Assembly: GCA_922989275.2 (NCBI GenBank)
Contig: OV277856.1
Coordinates: forward strand, 56,588,858-56,652,857
Direction of reading: 5' to 3'
Origin: Gari tellinella
Lineage: Eukaryota > Mollusca > Bivalvia > Cardiida > Psammobiidae
DNA length: 64,000 nt
Below, piece by piece: positions 23,567-34,475 of the stretch (positions are counted from its first letter, which is position 1; each line of letters begins with the position of its first letter). The position numbers and the translations under genes are program-made. Under the pieces are notes generated by a model, which ran no database searches, had not been told where the DNA came from, and worked only from the letters and a program-made list of their open reading frames with translations.

Positions 23567-25246
23567 GACGTAACGTCAAAAGCTCATGCCCCAAGGCGTT
23601 ACGTCGTACATGACGTCGAATACAGTTCTACTAGATCTACCAGGCTAACGAACGGCCTATATAAATATATACGTATGTTCCATTTATCGTGGTTTTTTTC
23701 ACTGATGACGTGGATATACAAATACTTGTGACGTCAATTATGACATCAATTTCCCCATGAAAAATCAATATTGGCTATATTCGAAGGTTGGTTTTCCCCA
23801 CGACCCCAGTAGGTGCACCTGTCATATTCAATGTTTTGGGGGAGTTGAAAAATGAAGAGACTTTCGAGACTTTGAAGAAATAAAAGAGGAAAGCAGAGTT
23901 TGGTTTGTTACCTGTAAGCAGTTGTGCATATAGTAAAAGAGTCCATCTATTTAGAGTACAGAATATGACAATCAGTCTCAGGTCAACATCTGTATGAAAA
24001 GGCGGCGTCTGATCAAGGTCTACAATGTTTACAATTCATGGGTACGCCTACGTGTCATGTTTTAGACCCATGCATACCAATATCAGTTGCGGCATTTTCA
24101 ATGTGATAAAGTATCTTTGTTTACACAGTTTGCTACGTTTTATAATTTAAAAATCACTCGAAGTTGGATCTAGAGTTGTAGAGCTAGTCAATAAAAACTG
24201 TTGTTATTCATATTTTACACATGTATGCGTTCTTTCGATGTTCATTCTGCTTCTGTAGAGACACGCTGGTGTTCTTTTCTTTTACAAATATACCAGTTTG
24301 TTTCTTTTTCAATTTACACGGAAGTTTCTTTTTTATATCTGCAAATTTCCTTTAAATATAAACAAACTCAAACAAACAAACACAACCCCGAAAAATGTTT
24401 AAACGTCTAATTATTCGAACGTCAAAGTTACGTCATAAACTAGCGTCTGGGACATATCTTAGGGACAATTTGTTTGTTAAATTACAAAATTAGTGAATTG
24501 AAAGGTACATTAATTTATATATCAAAATAATCGCAAGAAAAAGTGTATTTTTCCTATCTAACTATTTTTTGGCTAAAACTCATTATCATTTGAATAAAAC
24601 AGCGCCAGTTTTTCGGAATAAGTTAATATGACGTTGATTTCTTACATTGGGACATTTGAATGGACAATCCATTTCACGGATTACAGAAAATTCTGAAGCG
24701 TTTTTGGTAAAACGACACTATATTTCAAAACAGGACAAAAAGTGTATTTTGTCAACAAGAATTAATGCACTAACATACATGGTTTATATTTCAGATATTT
24801 GATAAAAAACAGTGCTTACATTTTTTTTGGTGCATGGGACAAATTCTCTTATTTTGAATTTCCCCCCAATCTGTCTTCCATTAATGTAGATTTTTCAAAT
24901 AAAAGTGTGCATTATCTCCGGATATAATGTTCCGTCAACGCTGCAGACGAAATGTGTGCCATTACTCGAGTTTGAACGGACCACACACGTTTCTTCACAA
25001 AAAGCTGCATGCAAATGTAACATGGGACATTGGAATTTTTACTGATTATTGCCAGTAATGACGACTCATTTTAATCGCATTTTGTATATTTCTAAAATAT
25101 GAATGCATCATGACATTCAGCAATCTAGGACGTTCATTTTGATATATAACATTAGTATTGTTCTAAATCTGTTCATGCTTTGAAAGACAAAATGAACGGT
25201 CAAGTGAGCATATTTCAAAGGGGGCATGAGCTTTTGACGTTACGTC
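23567..25246. mobile_element. Element bounded by perfect 26-bp inverted repeats, ~1.68 kb
   Basis: Seen: GACGTAACGTCAAAAGCTCA followed by TGCCCC at 23567-23592, and its exact inverse at 25221-25246. The interior is AT-rich, repeats the motif GGGACATT or GGGACAAATT several times, contains a partial hairpin core near 23990-24035, and has no ORF above chance. The outer TGACGTAACGTCA-like end is itself nearly palindromic. No target-site duplication is evident. Inference: a non-autonomous DNA transposon of unknown superfamily. Confidence 0.6.
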
Positions 25247-25353
25247 AAATCGTTAACGTGACACTTATAATTGCACTTTTTGTCAAAACGAGAAAAGAAT
25301 ACTAGTTTCCCTCCAAGTGTTGCTATCGTCCATAATGCACGCTGTTGACAAAT

Positions 25354-25560
25354 TTAACTTCTTCACTGGTATGACGTCACCAGCTTTGAACAGTTGTAGT
25401 TTTCTTTTATTTCTCAGATTTAATTTTTCAGTATTTTGAATTGGGAAATATTGAATTGAGTGTCAAACAGTTTGGATCCTGATCAAACGTCGTATCTGAT
25501 CAGGATCCAAACTGTTGGCAAATAATCCTTGTACTCGGGATAAGGCAGTGAAGGGATTAA
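25354..25560 (+). mobile_element. MITE family E, TTAA-flanked copy
   Basis: Seen: TTAACTTCTTCACTGG at the left and AAGGCAGTGAAGGGATTAA at the right. The hairpin core at about 25463-25520 has perfect GGATCCTGATCA/TGATCAGGATCC arms and a shortened loop (AACGTCGTATC). TTAA target and CCCTTCACTGCC ends define the family. Confidence 0.8.
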
Positions 25561-25665
25561 AAATCCAAAGGCTAGACTGTCTACTTGAAGATATATTGTT
25601 TAAGATACCTTATATGTTTCTTAAAGTTGTTTTTGTCCCTTTCTATTGGAGCACTACATCCTCCC

Positions 25666-25702
25666 ATGTGTACGTGCGCGCGCGCGTATGTGCACATGTA
25701 CT
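25666..25702. other. Alternating purine-pyrimidine tract
   Basis: Seen: TGTGTACGTGCGCGCGCGCG then TATGTGCACATGT. Such tracts can adopt Z-DNA (established knowledge). 25703-26083 has no other feature. Confidence 0.7.
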
Positions 25703-26083
25703 TGTGCAAATACACACGTTTGTGCCCTCTTTCCATTTTTTCTTTGGCAGGTTATATAGTTCTCGATAATTTTACACTTAACAGATATGTAAGATACCAT
25801 TGCATGTTGGCTGAAAGGTCCATTAATTTGGAACAGGAGCATCATAAAACCATTCATGTACGGAAAATTTAGCAACTTTATTCCAATCTTTGCATAAATG
25901 TTTAAGCAATCCGCAATGTTACGTTTATATTAAAGTCGACTTTAACTAAATTGTTATTTGTTGTGTTTATCATGTAAGGGCCCATGTTTATTGCTTTCGG
26001 TTTAAGGCATAGAATTTCGGTAGTTTTTCTCAGGTAATATTGATACCAGTGTCTAACAATTTGACTACTGATACGACACTAAG

Positions 26084-26313
26084 TACAGCGGAGAAAACGT
26101 TATTCTTTCCCGTTTAAACGCAAACGCAAAGCACTAAAATGTATAGAATGACAACTTTCTTTATAATTCATTTTAATCTGAGTGGCAAACAGTTTGGAGC
26201 TTGATCACGCCGGGTTACCCGGCGTCTGATCAGGCTCCAAACTGTTTGCATTGGAAATATTAGTTTTAGTGTAAATGCGTTTATTGGGAAAGAATAACGT
26301 TTTGTCTACTGTA
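26084..26313 (+). mobile_element. MITE family A, worn 230-bp copy
   Basis: Seen: TACAGCGGAGAAAACGTTATTC at the left and AATAACGTTTTGTCTACTGTA at the right; hairpin core retained (CAAACAGTTTGGAGC...GCTCCAAACTGTTTG). Shorter by 20 bp through internal deletions. It belongs to the AACGTT-ended subfamily. Confidence 0.85.
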
Positions 26314-26340
26314 CTTTGGCGTGTGTTCTGAAGCCGAACT

Positions 26341-26461
26341 GGCCCCGAGGTTATAAAACTTTTTTTAAACTCAGCTCAGAAATGAACTATGTGCTCAGAC
26401 TCTGAACTCAGTGGAGATCCTTGCTCAAACCGAGGTTATAAAACTTTTTGAGATCGGGGCC
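26341..26461. mobile_element. MITE family J-like element, 121 bp
   Basis: Seen: GGCCCCGAGGTTATAAAAC at the left and GATCGGGGCC at the right, with CCGAGGTTATAAAACTTTTT also present as a direct repeat (26346 and 26440) and internal CTCAGCTCAG. It resembles the AAGGTTATAAAGC element at 43420. Ends are approximate. Confidence 0.5.
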
Positions 26462-26474
26462 TGTTTGCAATACA

Positions 26475-26630
26475 TACAGCTGAGAAGACGGTATTCTTTC
26501 CCAAGAAACTCGTTTATCCTAAAACAATGAACGTCCTTTGAAAAGAGTTTGTAGCCAACTCGGACGCCGGGTTGCCTGGCGGTCTGATCGGACTCCAAAC
26601 TGTTTATCACTCAGATTAGATTAAATCGTA
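26475..26630 (-). mobile_element. MITE family A, degraded partial copy
   Basis: Seen: TACAGCTGAGAAGACGGTATTC, TTTCCCAAGAAACTCG, GACGCCGGGTTGCCTGGCG and GACTCCAAACTGTTTATCACTC. The distal third, including the second end, is gone. 26631-27027 holds nothing recognisable. Confidence 0.65.
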
Positions 26631-27027
26631 AGAAAATCTAAAAAATGTTATGTTCTACATTTGCAGTTCGTTTACTGTTATTAACGAAACGAAAAACATC
26701 CAACATTGCTTCAGATTACTCAAGTATGAGACAAGACAAAAACAATTTTGTACAAGACCTTTTATTCAAAGCTTAATAAAAAGCAGTAAGGGTTATACTT
26801 TTAATATCCAAAGTTTTCATTACATATAAGCTTGCTACAGGCGAATAATCTACCGTGAGACCCTCAAAGAAGCATTTCTTACAAATCATATAATTAGCAA
26901 CAATAACATGTAATCAATATGAACAAGCAATAACAATTTTGCAAGAACAAAACAATTTATTAACTATATAAACAATAGTCAACACTTTTACTGAACAGTT
27001 CAAGTTTCCAATTAAATATACACATTT

Positions 27028-27465
27028 TCGACTATTTCGGGTTGAATTTAACAATATATTTCAAAACGACAAGTAGTGAAAACCTTGATCAGAGGGCTTA
27101 CAGTCGAGAAAACGTTATTCTTTCCCAATAAACGCGTTTACGCTAATACTATTTTTTGCAGTGCAAACAGTTTGGAGCCAGATCAGACGCCGGGTAACCC
27201 GGCGTCTGATCAGGCTCCAAACTGTTTGCCACCAAGATAAACATAAATTTTAAGAATTGTCCAAAAGTTGTACTTTTCTACGTTTTAGTGCTTTGCGTTT
27301 GCGTACGTTTGCGTTTAAACGGGAAAGAATAACAGATTCTCCACTGTACATTTGCGCGCTCTGGCCAGGGAATACACTGTTTGCTTTAAACAAGTGTACT
27401 GGTCACATTTTTAATGTTTTGTTTATAGATGAGTATACTCACCGACTGTGTTAACCGTCGTCTTG
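27028..27465. mobile_element. MITE family K copy split by a family A insertion
   Basis: Seen: CGACTATTTCGGGTTGAATT, then GTGAAAACCTTGATCAGAGGGC up to 27098, then a complete A element, then ATTTGCGCGCTCTGGCCAGGG and ACACTGTTTGC. The two halves of the K hairpin flank the insertion, so A landed in or near the hairpin loop. Confidence 0.7.
27099..27348 (-). mobile_element. MITE family A, full-length copy nested in K
   Basis: Seen: 250 bp, TA flanks. Left end TACAGTCGAGAAAACGTTATTC is the AACGTT subtype; right end AACAGATTCTCCACTGTA is the common subtype. Hairpin core intact. Confidence 0.9.
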
Positions 27466-27832
27466 GTATATTCTGCTTTCAAACTTAGTATTTCTAATAA
27501 CTATTTAACTGCCAGAATATCGACTGGTTAACATTGACAAACCATTTTCCTGACAAAAAACATCGATAAACGTTTCAAATAGTTGGTATCCCGGTCACAT
27601 ACCGAGTTACACACGATGTCTATTCAGGGTCCAACCGGGAATTAAAACAATAGGGTCATGATGGCCCGGATATCGCTCACCGTCAGATAATTACCCGGAC
27701 ACTTATACTTTTGGGTTTCATCCAGAATCTAATCTTCCTGAGAAACACAATATTGCTACAGCCATAAGCCCCATTAACCCTAAGGTCAATACGAGTACAT
27801 GTACACCCAAAGACAAATGTATACAGGTGATG
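27466..27832. other. Unassigned with a short interspersed motif
   Basis: GGGTCATGATGGCCCGGATATCGCTCACCG at about 27653-27682 resembles a motif I associate with mollusc interspersed repeats (low certainty). No gene. Confidence 0.35.
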
Positions 27833-28202
27833 TACAGCGTCCCCTCTCTACAACGGCCCTCCCAACAACTACTCCCTCCTTACAACGACCCTTGTCTCAG
27901 TTCCCTTAATCGGGCAATTATATCTAACTCTTTTACTGGTGCAATGTCGTCTGCTTAAATTGTCGTCTGCGGCTTTTCTTAAAATTACATATAAGTTGAC
28001 AGTTTGATAGAATAAATATAATTATGAGTGTCAAACAGCTTGAATCCAGATCAGACGCCGCGTTACGCGGCGTCTGATCTGGACTCAAGCTGTTTGCAAA
28101 TGTAAGCCAAGTCTTGATTGTCCCTCTCTATAACGGCCCCTCCGAACAACACACACAATATGTGTCTCCCACTTGATGTCGTTGTAGAGAGGGAGCACTG
28201 TA
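27833..28202 (+). mobile_element. MITE family C copy, 370 bp
   Basis: Seen: TACAGCGTCCCCTCTCTACA at the left and TGTAGAGAGGGAGCACTGTA at the right (inverted, TA flanks). An inner segment carries a perfect-looking hairpin core (28030-28098) whose arms read CAAACAGCTTGAATCC and GGACTCAAGCTGTTTG, that is, the common GTTTGG/CCAAAC pairs replaced by GCTTGA/TCAAGC. Copies also at 49419-49771 and 59616-59930. Confidence 0.85.
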
Positions 28203-28212
28203 GTCTTAGCTT

Positions 28213-28462
28213 TACAGTGGAGAATGTGTTATTCTTTCCCAATAAACGCGTTTACGCTAAAACTATTATTTGCAGTGCAAACAGTTTGGAGCCAGATCAG
28301 ACGCCGGATAACCCGGCGTCTGATCAGGCTCCAAACTGTTTGCCACCAAGATAAACATGAAATATCATAATTGTCCAAAAGTTGTTCTTTTCTACGTTTT
28401 AGCGCTTTGCGTTTGCGTGCGTTTGCGTTTAAACAGTAAAGAATAACAGATTCTCCACTGTA
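28213..28462 (-). mobile_element. MITE family A, full-length copy
   Basis: Seen: 250 bp, TA flanks, inverted orientation, 11 bp after the family C element. Hairpin intact with one GGATAACCC variant in the centre. Confidence 0.9.
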
Positions 28463-28614
28463 CCTTGCAAACAGCGTCATAAAGTATATATAGCGGACAC
28501 AAGCAGGTCGTTTACATAGCGTTTAAACAAAACAAAACGGGTAAAAACAGCCACCAAAATCGGAACGGAAAGAATCATTTAACCTATTATATAAAAGTGG
28601 CATTATCATTAGGT

Positions 28615-28980
28615 AACCATATCTTAGATTTTAGATTTTGTTTAAAAAATCTATTCCTACTTGGACGAAGTAGACCTTTGTCTTAACTTCCCTACATACA
28701 ATTTAAATAAGATTAAAGGCCCATAAAATAAGAATGGCCCTACATTCGCGTGGGTTAAAGCGCCGGCTTCTTTGGAGCACATAAAACATTTTGCAATCTC
28801 CTTATCTTCGATTCTCAACCGAACTCAGGTCTGTCTTTGAAATGTATTTTTAACACGAATCGTTTTCCAAAACTACTACTTACGTGTTTATATAGACACA
28901 AGACATCTATTTACAAAACTCGTTTTAAACAAAATTTGGTTTTCAATCTCTATATATAGGGTATTCCATTAACGTTCGTT
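28615..28980 (-). other. 3-prime flank of TLR gene 1, conserved in gene 2
   Basis: Seen: this stretch and about 58320-58701 share order and wording (TAGATTTTGT, TTGGACG(A/G)AGTA, CTTTGT(C/A)TTAAC, TACATACA, CCAAAACTACT, CAAATTTGGTTTTC). It lies just after the stop codon on the minus strand and probably contains the 3-prime UTR. I see no clean AATAAA signal on the minus strand in it. Confidence 0.5.
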
Positions 28981-29155
28981 TCACGGTTTCTGATTGACTG
29001 TATCCCGGAAATTGTTCCAAAACAGCTGTTCGCCTTCATTGTCTGTAGTATATTCCAGGTACGACTCTGATTGGATATATTCAATGAGCTCAATCGGCAT
29101 GTCCTTTGTTGGAACTGGCTCCAGCATCACTATGACAAGACAACCTCGACCATCC
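28981..29155 (-). CDS. TLR gene 1, last exon (end of TIR domain)
   Basis: Found by translation, too short for routine ORF calls. The minus strand reads acceptor TTGATGTTACAG, then a 175-nt exon: one base completing the split Arg codon of exon 1, 57 codons and TGA. The peptide starts DGRGCLVIVMLEPVPTKD and includes EYIQSESYLEY and QLFWNNFRD. This matches the C-terminal part of a TIR domain: the CLVIVMLEP strand, then helix and box 3 with FW at about residues 863-864 of the whole protein. The gene 2 counterpart (58702-58876) has the same length, phase and all but five residues. Joining to the exon at 43705-46157 is inferred from matching phase, strand and domain continuity; the intron would be about 14.5 kb. 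Confidence 0.9.
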
Positions 29156-29239
29156 CTGTAACATCAATAATGATTGCCTTGCTACTGTGAATAAAACTAA
29201 CCTCATCACTATATTGATGACATCCATTTTAAAGAAGTA

Positions 29240-29395
29240 CGCCCGTTTTTATTTCTCAATTTTAAAATTTAGGTATTTTGACTTACGGAATATTGAAATG
29301 AATGTCAAAAGTTTGGGTCCCCTGATCAGACGCCGTCTGATCAGGGCCCAAACTGTTTGCAAATAGCCATTGTACCTAGGGTAAAGCAGTAAATC
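29240..29395 (+). mobile_element. MITE family E, left end lost
   Basis: Seen: TTTAGGTATTTTGACTTACGG, then a compact hairpin core (29306-29362) with a nearly perfect palindrome CTGATCAGACG-CCGTCTGATCAG, then AATAGCCATTGTACC and GGGTAAAGCAGTAAA. The TTAA-type left end is not recognisable. Confidence 0.6.
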
Positions 29396-29477
29396 ATTCG
29401 AAACAGGATCTTATATTAATAATGACAGTTTACTCACAATTAAAATGTATCGAAAGCATAAAAGTGCACATAGATCT

Positions 29478-29720
29478 GGGGCCCGTTTCATAAAACTTCA
29501 TACGACAAAAACGATCGTAAGTCAAAACTTTATATTACATTTAATTTCTGGTTTGTCTATCTAATCCTGTCTTTTGATATCACTTTGGAATCGTCTTTTC
29601 AAGACGATTCCAAAGAGATGTCACAAGACAGGATAAGATGGAGAAATTTATAATAGTTGAGACTTTAACAATCTGACTTACGACAACATCTGTCGTACGA
29701 AGTTTTATGAAACGGGCCCC
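29478..29720. mobile_element. MITE family H, 243-bp palindromic element
   Basis: Seen: GGGGCCCGTTTCATAAAACTT at the left and its inverse at the right. Inverted similarity includes ACGACA.../...TGTCGT and an inner perfect arm pair TTTGGAATCGTCTTTT-CAAGACGATTCCAAA. No target duplication is evident. It sits at the site where gene 2's intron has a family B element instead. Confidence 0.75.
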
Positions 29721-30016
29721 TGGTATCAATAAGTAGTTTCAATTCTAAGACTCATGTAAAACCATGACCACCTATGCAAACAGTTACAGGGTAACACGGT
29801 TTTTCAACAGACACTGTTTTGTAAAGACATTTCAACAAATCTTTTTAAGAACGGTATTGTTGTGTTTTATTAACCTGTCAAAATTTAAATAATTATACGC
29901 TGGTTGAACACGCTATATTTAGCTTCGGTCGAAATCGATTATTTCCGCTACTTTTACCGGTAGGTCAGGGTTGAAATATGAAGTTGATATTTAGAATAAG
30001 ATTTGAATACCTATAT

Positions 30017-30093
30017 GTCTTCGTGGTCGAGACAGTACAGTAGTGTTTTACTTAGTGCATCTATGGCCATGAGTTCGATACCCAGCGGAGGAC
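30017..30093 (+). repeat. tRNA-like SINE head
   Basis: Seen: an A-box-like TGGTCGAGACAG and a B-box-like AGTTCGATACCC in 77 bp. The ends GTCTTC and GGAGGAC can pair in six of seven acceptor positions, and TTTTTT follows directly (Pol III terminator). The T stem and anticodon arm do not fold well, so this is a tRNA relic or tRNA-derived SINE head, not a working tRNA gene. Confidence 0.5.
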
Positions 30094-30240
30094 TTTTTTA
30101 TTATCTTTATTATTTGGTGCATTCGAGTCTGTAAGTAGGAGAAGAAGAATGGATTGAAATCCCTTTGGATCTGATTTTATGTATCATTCATATAATAAAA
30201 TAATACATGTACTTGTAATAAAAAAAGAAATAAAACCTAA

Positions 30241-30306
30241 CGGTGATCGAACCTACAACCTTTCATCCTTTTACAAGTATCCGTACTCGCTACCAACTAC
30301 GCTAAC
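30241..30306 (-). repeat. Second tRNA-like segment, opposite strand
   Basis: Seen on the minus strand: AGTTAGCGTAGTTGGTAGCG (A-box-like) followed 36 nt later by GTAGGTTCGATCACCG (B-box-like). It faces the plus-strand tRNA-like segment at 30017, so the two converge on about 150 bp of A/T-rich sequence. Probably a tRNA-derived retroposon relic. Confidence 0.5.
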
Positions 30307-30996
30307 TCGATTATTGATTTAAATTCGACACAGAATGCACAATATCCTTCAGTTCCTATCCGTAAATCAAAACGGAAAGTATCGACTTTATACCGAAGCA
30401 AAATATATCCTTTCAGTGACGTATGAATATTCAAATTTTGACAGGTCAATAAAACTAAACAATAGCAGAGGAAAAATGTTGCAGGGAAAACCGTACCTAT
30501 CTCCATTGCTATAGGCATATTCCAAATACGACATTAGCTAAGGATACACAATTTATTGTGTGAGTAAATCTGGGAATTGGCGTTGTTTTGTAATATTTTA
30601 AGGACACTATGACCTTGACTTTTACCCTTGACTCCATTTGTTCGATAAATCTTTATGTATACACCTGTACCAGTATTTCCTAAATCACTTTTTCATATTT
30701 TCCATAAAAAACAATTCCATTGTACATCTGAACATATCTATATGTGGTTACATTTGAAAAGGAAATATTTATCAATCTGTTTAGCTGTTTTGGACAAATA
30801 ATAACAGGGTTTTCTCCTGATCTGGTGGTTTTAATTTTAGGTTGGAACATTCTAAAACATATTGCAGGGATGCCATAAGTTGATCATGAAAAATCCGTAG
30901 ATTTCAATATTTTCTAATTTTCAAACGCGATGTTACGAATTGTGCCTTTTACATATTACCCCATTGTTCGTTTATAATTTTGCAGATACATGGCGA

Positions 30997-31070
30997 CTTA
31001 AAGCAGATTCAAAGTAAAGCAGAGTGCGCCTTAAGGCGAATTCTGCTTTACTTTCAGCCTGCTTTAAGCT
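30997..31070. repeat. Family D palindrome core without clear ends
   Basis: Seen: CTTAAAGCAGATTCAAAGTAAAGC and its inverse GCTTTACTTTCAGCCTGCTTTAAG around GCGCCTTAAGGCG. ACCCCATTGTTC upstream hints at a worn family D left end. Nearby (30530-30640) is a single GACCTTGAC-type repeat unit like those at 59930-61310. Confidence 0.65.
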
Positions 31071-31702
31071 ATCATCTGCTATGATAAAAATCCAAAGATT
31101 TCGGAAAAAATCGCAGAAATGGCAGCCTTGTTTCACGGCTCGATGATTTACGTAACTGTACGTAAGTGAGAGTCAGCTAGGAATATTGATATATGTAAAA
31201 CTCTACCAGTTAACTTATCTCAGCAGTCTTGGTGCGAGAATCTTAAAAACAATACAACGGGTTCAAATCCACTTATTTGTATCCTATCTTTATATTTATC
31301 CTTTTTTAAGTTTATTTAGTGTTCACTTGGTGTTTTAAGGTTTATCCAGTTTAATTTTTTTATAGTAATAAGAGCAATTAATATCATATCATTTCATAAT
31401 TTAACGATACATAATTGAGTTTGATATAGATTCTAATTGTTCTATTAATCTTTTGCTGTATGAAGAGCATGCTTATCTCAAAGTCACAGTTGTCTTGTTT
31501 GAAACAGTGTGTACTGACCATCATTTGTATTCACATTGGCTTTGTTAAAGTTAAAATATCCGAATATATCTGATGTTACATAGCTTACATAATATCCTTT
31601 ATCATTTGTTCTGTTCTAAATGCAAAACTGCCTGGTCAGAAATATCTGTCATTAACTGCTCAAATTGTTCATAAATATAGTATTAAGAATTATGTTTGAA
31701 TG

Positions 31703-32010
31703 CTATAGACTTGAATAGGTTGTATACATAATAGATAGATAGTTCCTTAGACATTGCACTGTAGGTTGATGTTTATCTCTTTGCACTTGATAGTATACAT
31801 TAAGTAAAATTATAATAATTAGGCTCACTGCATTATCCGCTGTATGTCTATAACCGAAGAGCATTGTTTCAATATAAATAGTATGAAATGCTTTATGAAT
31901 GGAAAATAGTATACTTTTCATAAGTGTTTGGCTGACAGGGCACCGCAAAAATAAATGATCGACAGCTACTATTTCTTTGTTACGAAAATTACATACCAAA
32001 TTCAGTGTAT
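31703..32010 (-). pseudogene. Possible C-terminal fragment of a non-LTR retrotransposon
   Basis: The minus-strand frame reads VCNFRNKE...DHLFLRCPVSQT, resembling the zinc-binding tail that follows many reverse transcriptases (pattern C..C..H....C), but the first cysteine pair is incomplete. The rest is degenerate. It could be chance. Confidence 0.35.
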
Positions 32011-33235
32011 GAGTACATTATATGAACATCTTTTTGCTGTTCACGACGGTATGCATACATTAGCTTCGCAGGGGGTAAGTTTCGTATACGCCCGAAGGAA
32101 AATAAGTAAAAATTTCAACCTGAATATCCATTATCAAAGCATATTTTAAACAATTAGGTGGCGCTTGTTTTTACACATGCTTTACACATAGCAATGCGAA
32201 TAGCAACGCTGAAATGCGACTACACAATGTGCACACCGTTCTCCGAGGCAAACGCTATAGTGTGTAAATCACTTTCGGTCGATACACATAGGATAGTTTA
32301 AACATGTCAGAACGGAACGTTACGTTCATATCTAGAAAGTGAGAATGTAGGCCATTCAATCTAGCCCAAAATAGGGCTTGACCTAGACAAAATTGCAAAA
32401 GATTTTATTCTATCATAATATGATCCCCATATACCTGTACTACAACATACTAAAATTTGCATTCCGAAATATTGGGGGAAAGTTCGAAATTCAAGATGGC
32501 CGACAAAATGGCCGCCAATTATGTAGATAAACACATATGGATCAGTTATTACCGAAATTATCATCATTTTCAATCATCTGAGGTACTTTGTGGTGTTTTT
32601 ACTTCATCAGTACTAAATTTCAATGCATATTATACCATTTTTATATGAATTAACATGTATTTCAGAAGAAAATGCTCCTTATTCGTGGAACAGAATGGAC
32701 AAAAAGACAAACTTTTATGACATATTCATATTTTATTTGTGTTTTAAGTATATAGATATTTTTGTTCGTGAATTGCATGTCAAATTTCATTTACATACAT
32801 TAAAACTACATCATATTTATTATCAACATATTTATAAACAATTACATTTGAAGCTTTAAAGTCTATTTAGTGGGTGGGGTAATTTAACCCCAGGAATAGT
32901 GGAATAGACACTTTTATGAAACATACTTATTTTATGTGCTTTTTTTTTGTATAAAATATTTTTTCCTGAATAACAAAACAAGTCAACTTCATCTAACATG
33001 GTTAATTGGTTATGGTTAACTTCTTTATAAGCAATTACATTTCAATTATTGTGGGTGGGGTAATTTGACCAAAGACATAGTGGTTGATTGAACGGCTGAG
33101 TTGGGTTTTACGGCACGAAACACATAAAATGGTAATATTTAGAGTATATACATATAGCTGTCATTTAGACATAGATATGCAAATCATCATAATTGAAAAC
33201 TATTCACGTTATTGAATTGCATATTAATCTTCTTT

Positions 33236-33652
33236 TTATACCACCACCACCTGTTGTTGGGGCTAAATAGGAATCCACATCGTTCGTCCGTCTGTCACGT
33301 TTTTCCGGGTCATTTGCCTTTTTCTTAAAAAAACTATATGTGATACCATCTTCAAACTTCGTTCAAATTATCCGTGTTCTGAGGTTACACTCTGTTACAA
33401 GTTTCACAACTCTTGCACACAATTTCCCAGAATTATACCCCTTTTTAATTTGAAATTGTGTCCCCTAATTGGGATATTTTGCTTGGAACATGCCATTTTC
33501 TAGAAAATTATTTAATGATATTGTCTTCAGGCTTGGTACACATTATCAGCGTGATGTTTGGAGACTTTTTTTTAAAAGTAGCATAACTCTTGCAAAATGT
33601 TTGACAGAATTATGACCCTTTTAAATTTTGTTCCTTAGTGTGGACATTTTTC
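33236..33652 (+). repeat. Interspersed repeat with CCACCACCACC and CGTCCGTCTGTC motifs
   Basis: Seen: TATACCACCACCACCTGTTG, CGTTCGTCCGTCTGTCACG, then TTGCACACAATTTCCCAGAATTATACCCC and a related second stretch TTGCAAAATGTTTGACAGAATTATGACCC. This organisation is familiar from mollusc interspersed repeats; source element unknown. Confidence 0.6.
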
Positions 33653-34475
33653 TAGGTACAAGAGAACTGAAAACAAGATGCTTACCCATAACAAATACAC
33701 GTGCACATATGCTTCCGGGACTAAATGAGTTTAAGAATATACAGTTCTAAAGAAAATGGTCAAATGTCCAGCACCATTCAATTTGATTAAGTTTTTGTGT
33801 TTAACCCTTTAACCCATAGCCTATTTCTTTGTTTTGAAGACAGGTGACCATGGTTAGATTTTTTGGTTAAGGTATGTTATTTGTATTCAGTTGCACATAT
33901 ACTAAGAAATGTCAAGCTTTTACTTGGTATTTATGACATTATATTTACAATCGCCCCATTCAATTCCATTGACAAAAAGTGTGTTCATTTCAAATAAACA
34001 CCAATTTTTGAGAGGGCGGGACTTGTGGAAAAGTTTCGAAGGGGAGGCGGGGCATATGCAGTTTTCATTCGCGAATTAATCTTTGGAACTTGGGGCAGCA
34101 AACTTTTGGCGGATTTTTTCAAAATTCGTTCTTAACTGATCTATGCCTTCCTACTAGTGGAAACCATGATTCCCGACTAATATTCTTCTTTATAAATGAG
34201 ATAAATTGCAAAAAAATTAACATAAGAATCTACCTTATAAACAGCGGCCTATATCTGCGTTTCTTTATGACAATAAAAGCCCGATATATTTATCCTACTT
34301 TAAAATTACGTTTTCTGCTTTCGAATGTACACATATTCAGTAAATCGGTCATGGCTGTTCCTTATAGGGTACACATTATTCATGTTATCGACCTCTAATA
34401 TGGATTAAACATACATGCGTACTGACAAAATGTTTATTTAATGTTAGAAATTACAGCAAATTTATTGTAAATATA

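Noticed and set aside
25515..25875. Overlapping ORFs on both strands around the CG/CA tract
   Set aside because: They are driven by the alternating simple-sequence tract and mirror each other across strands.
16105..28480. Basic ORFs such as those reading RKRKALKRRK inside family A elements (16105-16470, 21447-21695, 28229-28480)
   Set aside because: They are translations of the MITE terminal and internal repeats, present wherever the 250-bp element is, and often run into unrelated flanking sequence.
34090..34398. 102-aa plus-strand ORF in the TLR gene 1 intron
   Set aside because: Composition is that of AT-rich non-coding DNA (many I, F, Y, K), with no recognisable motif.
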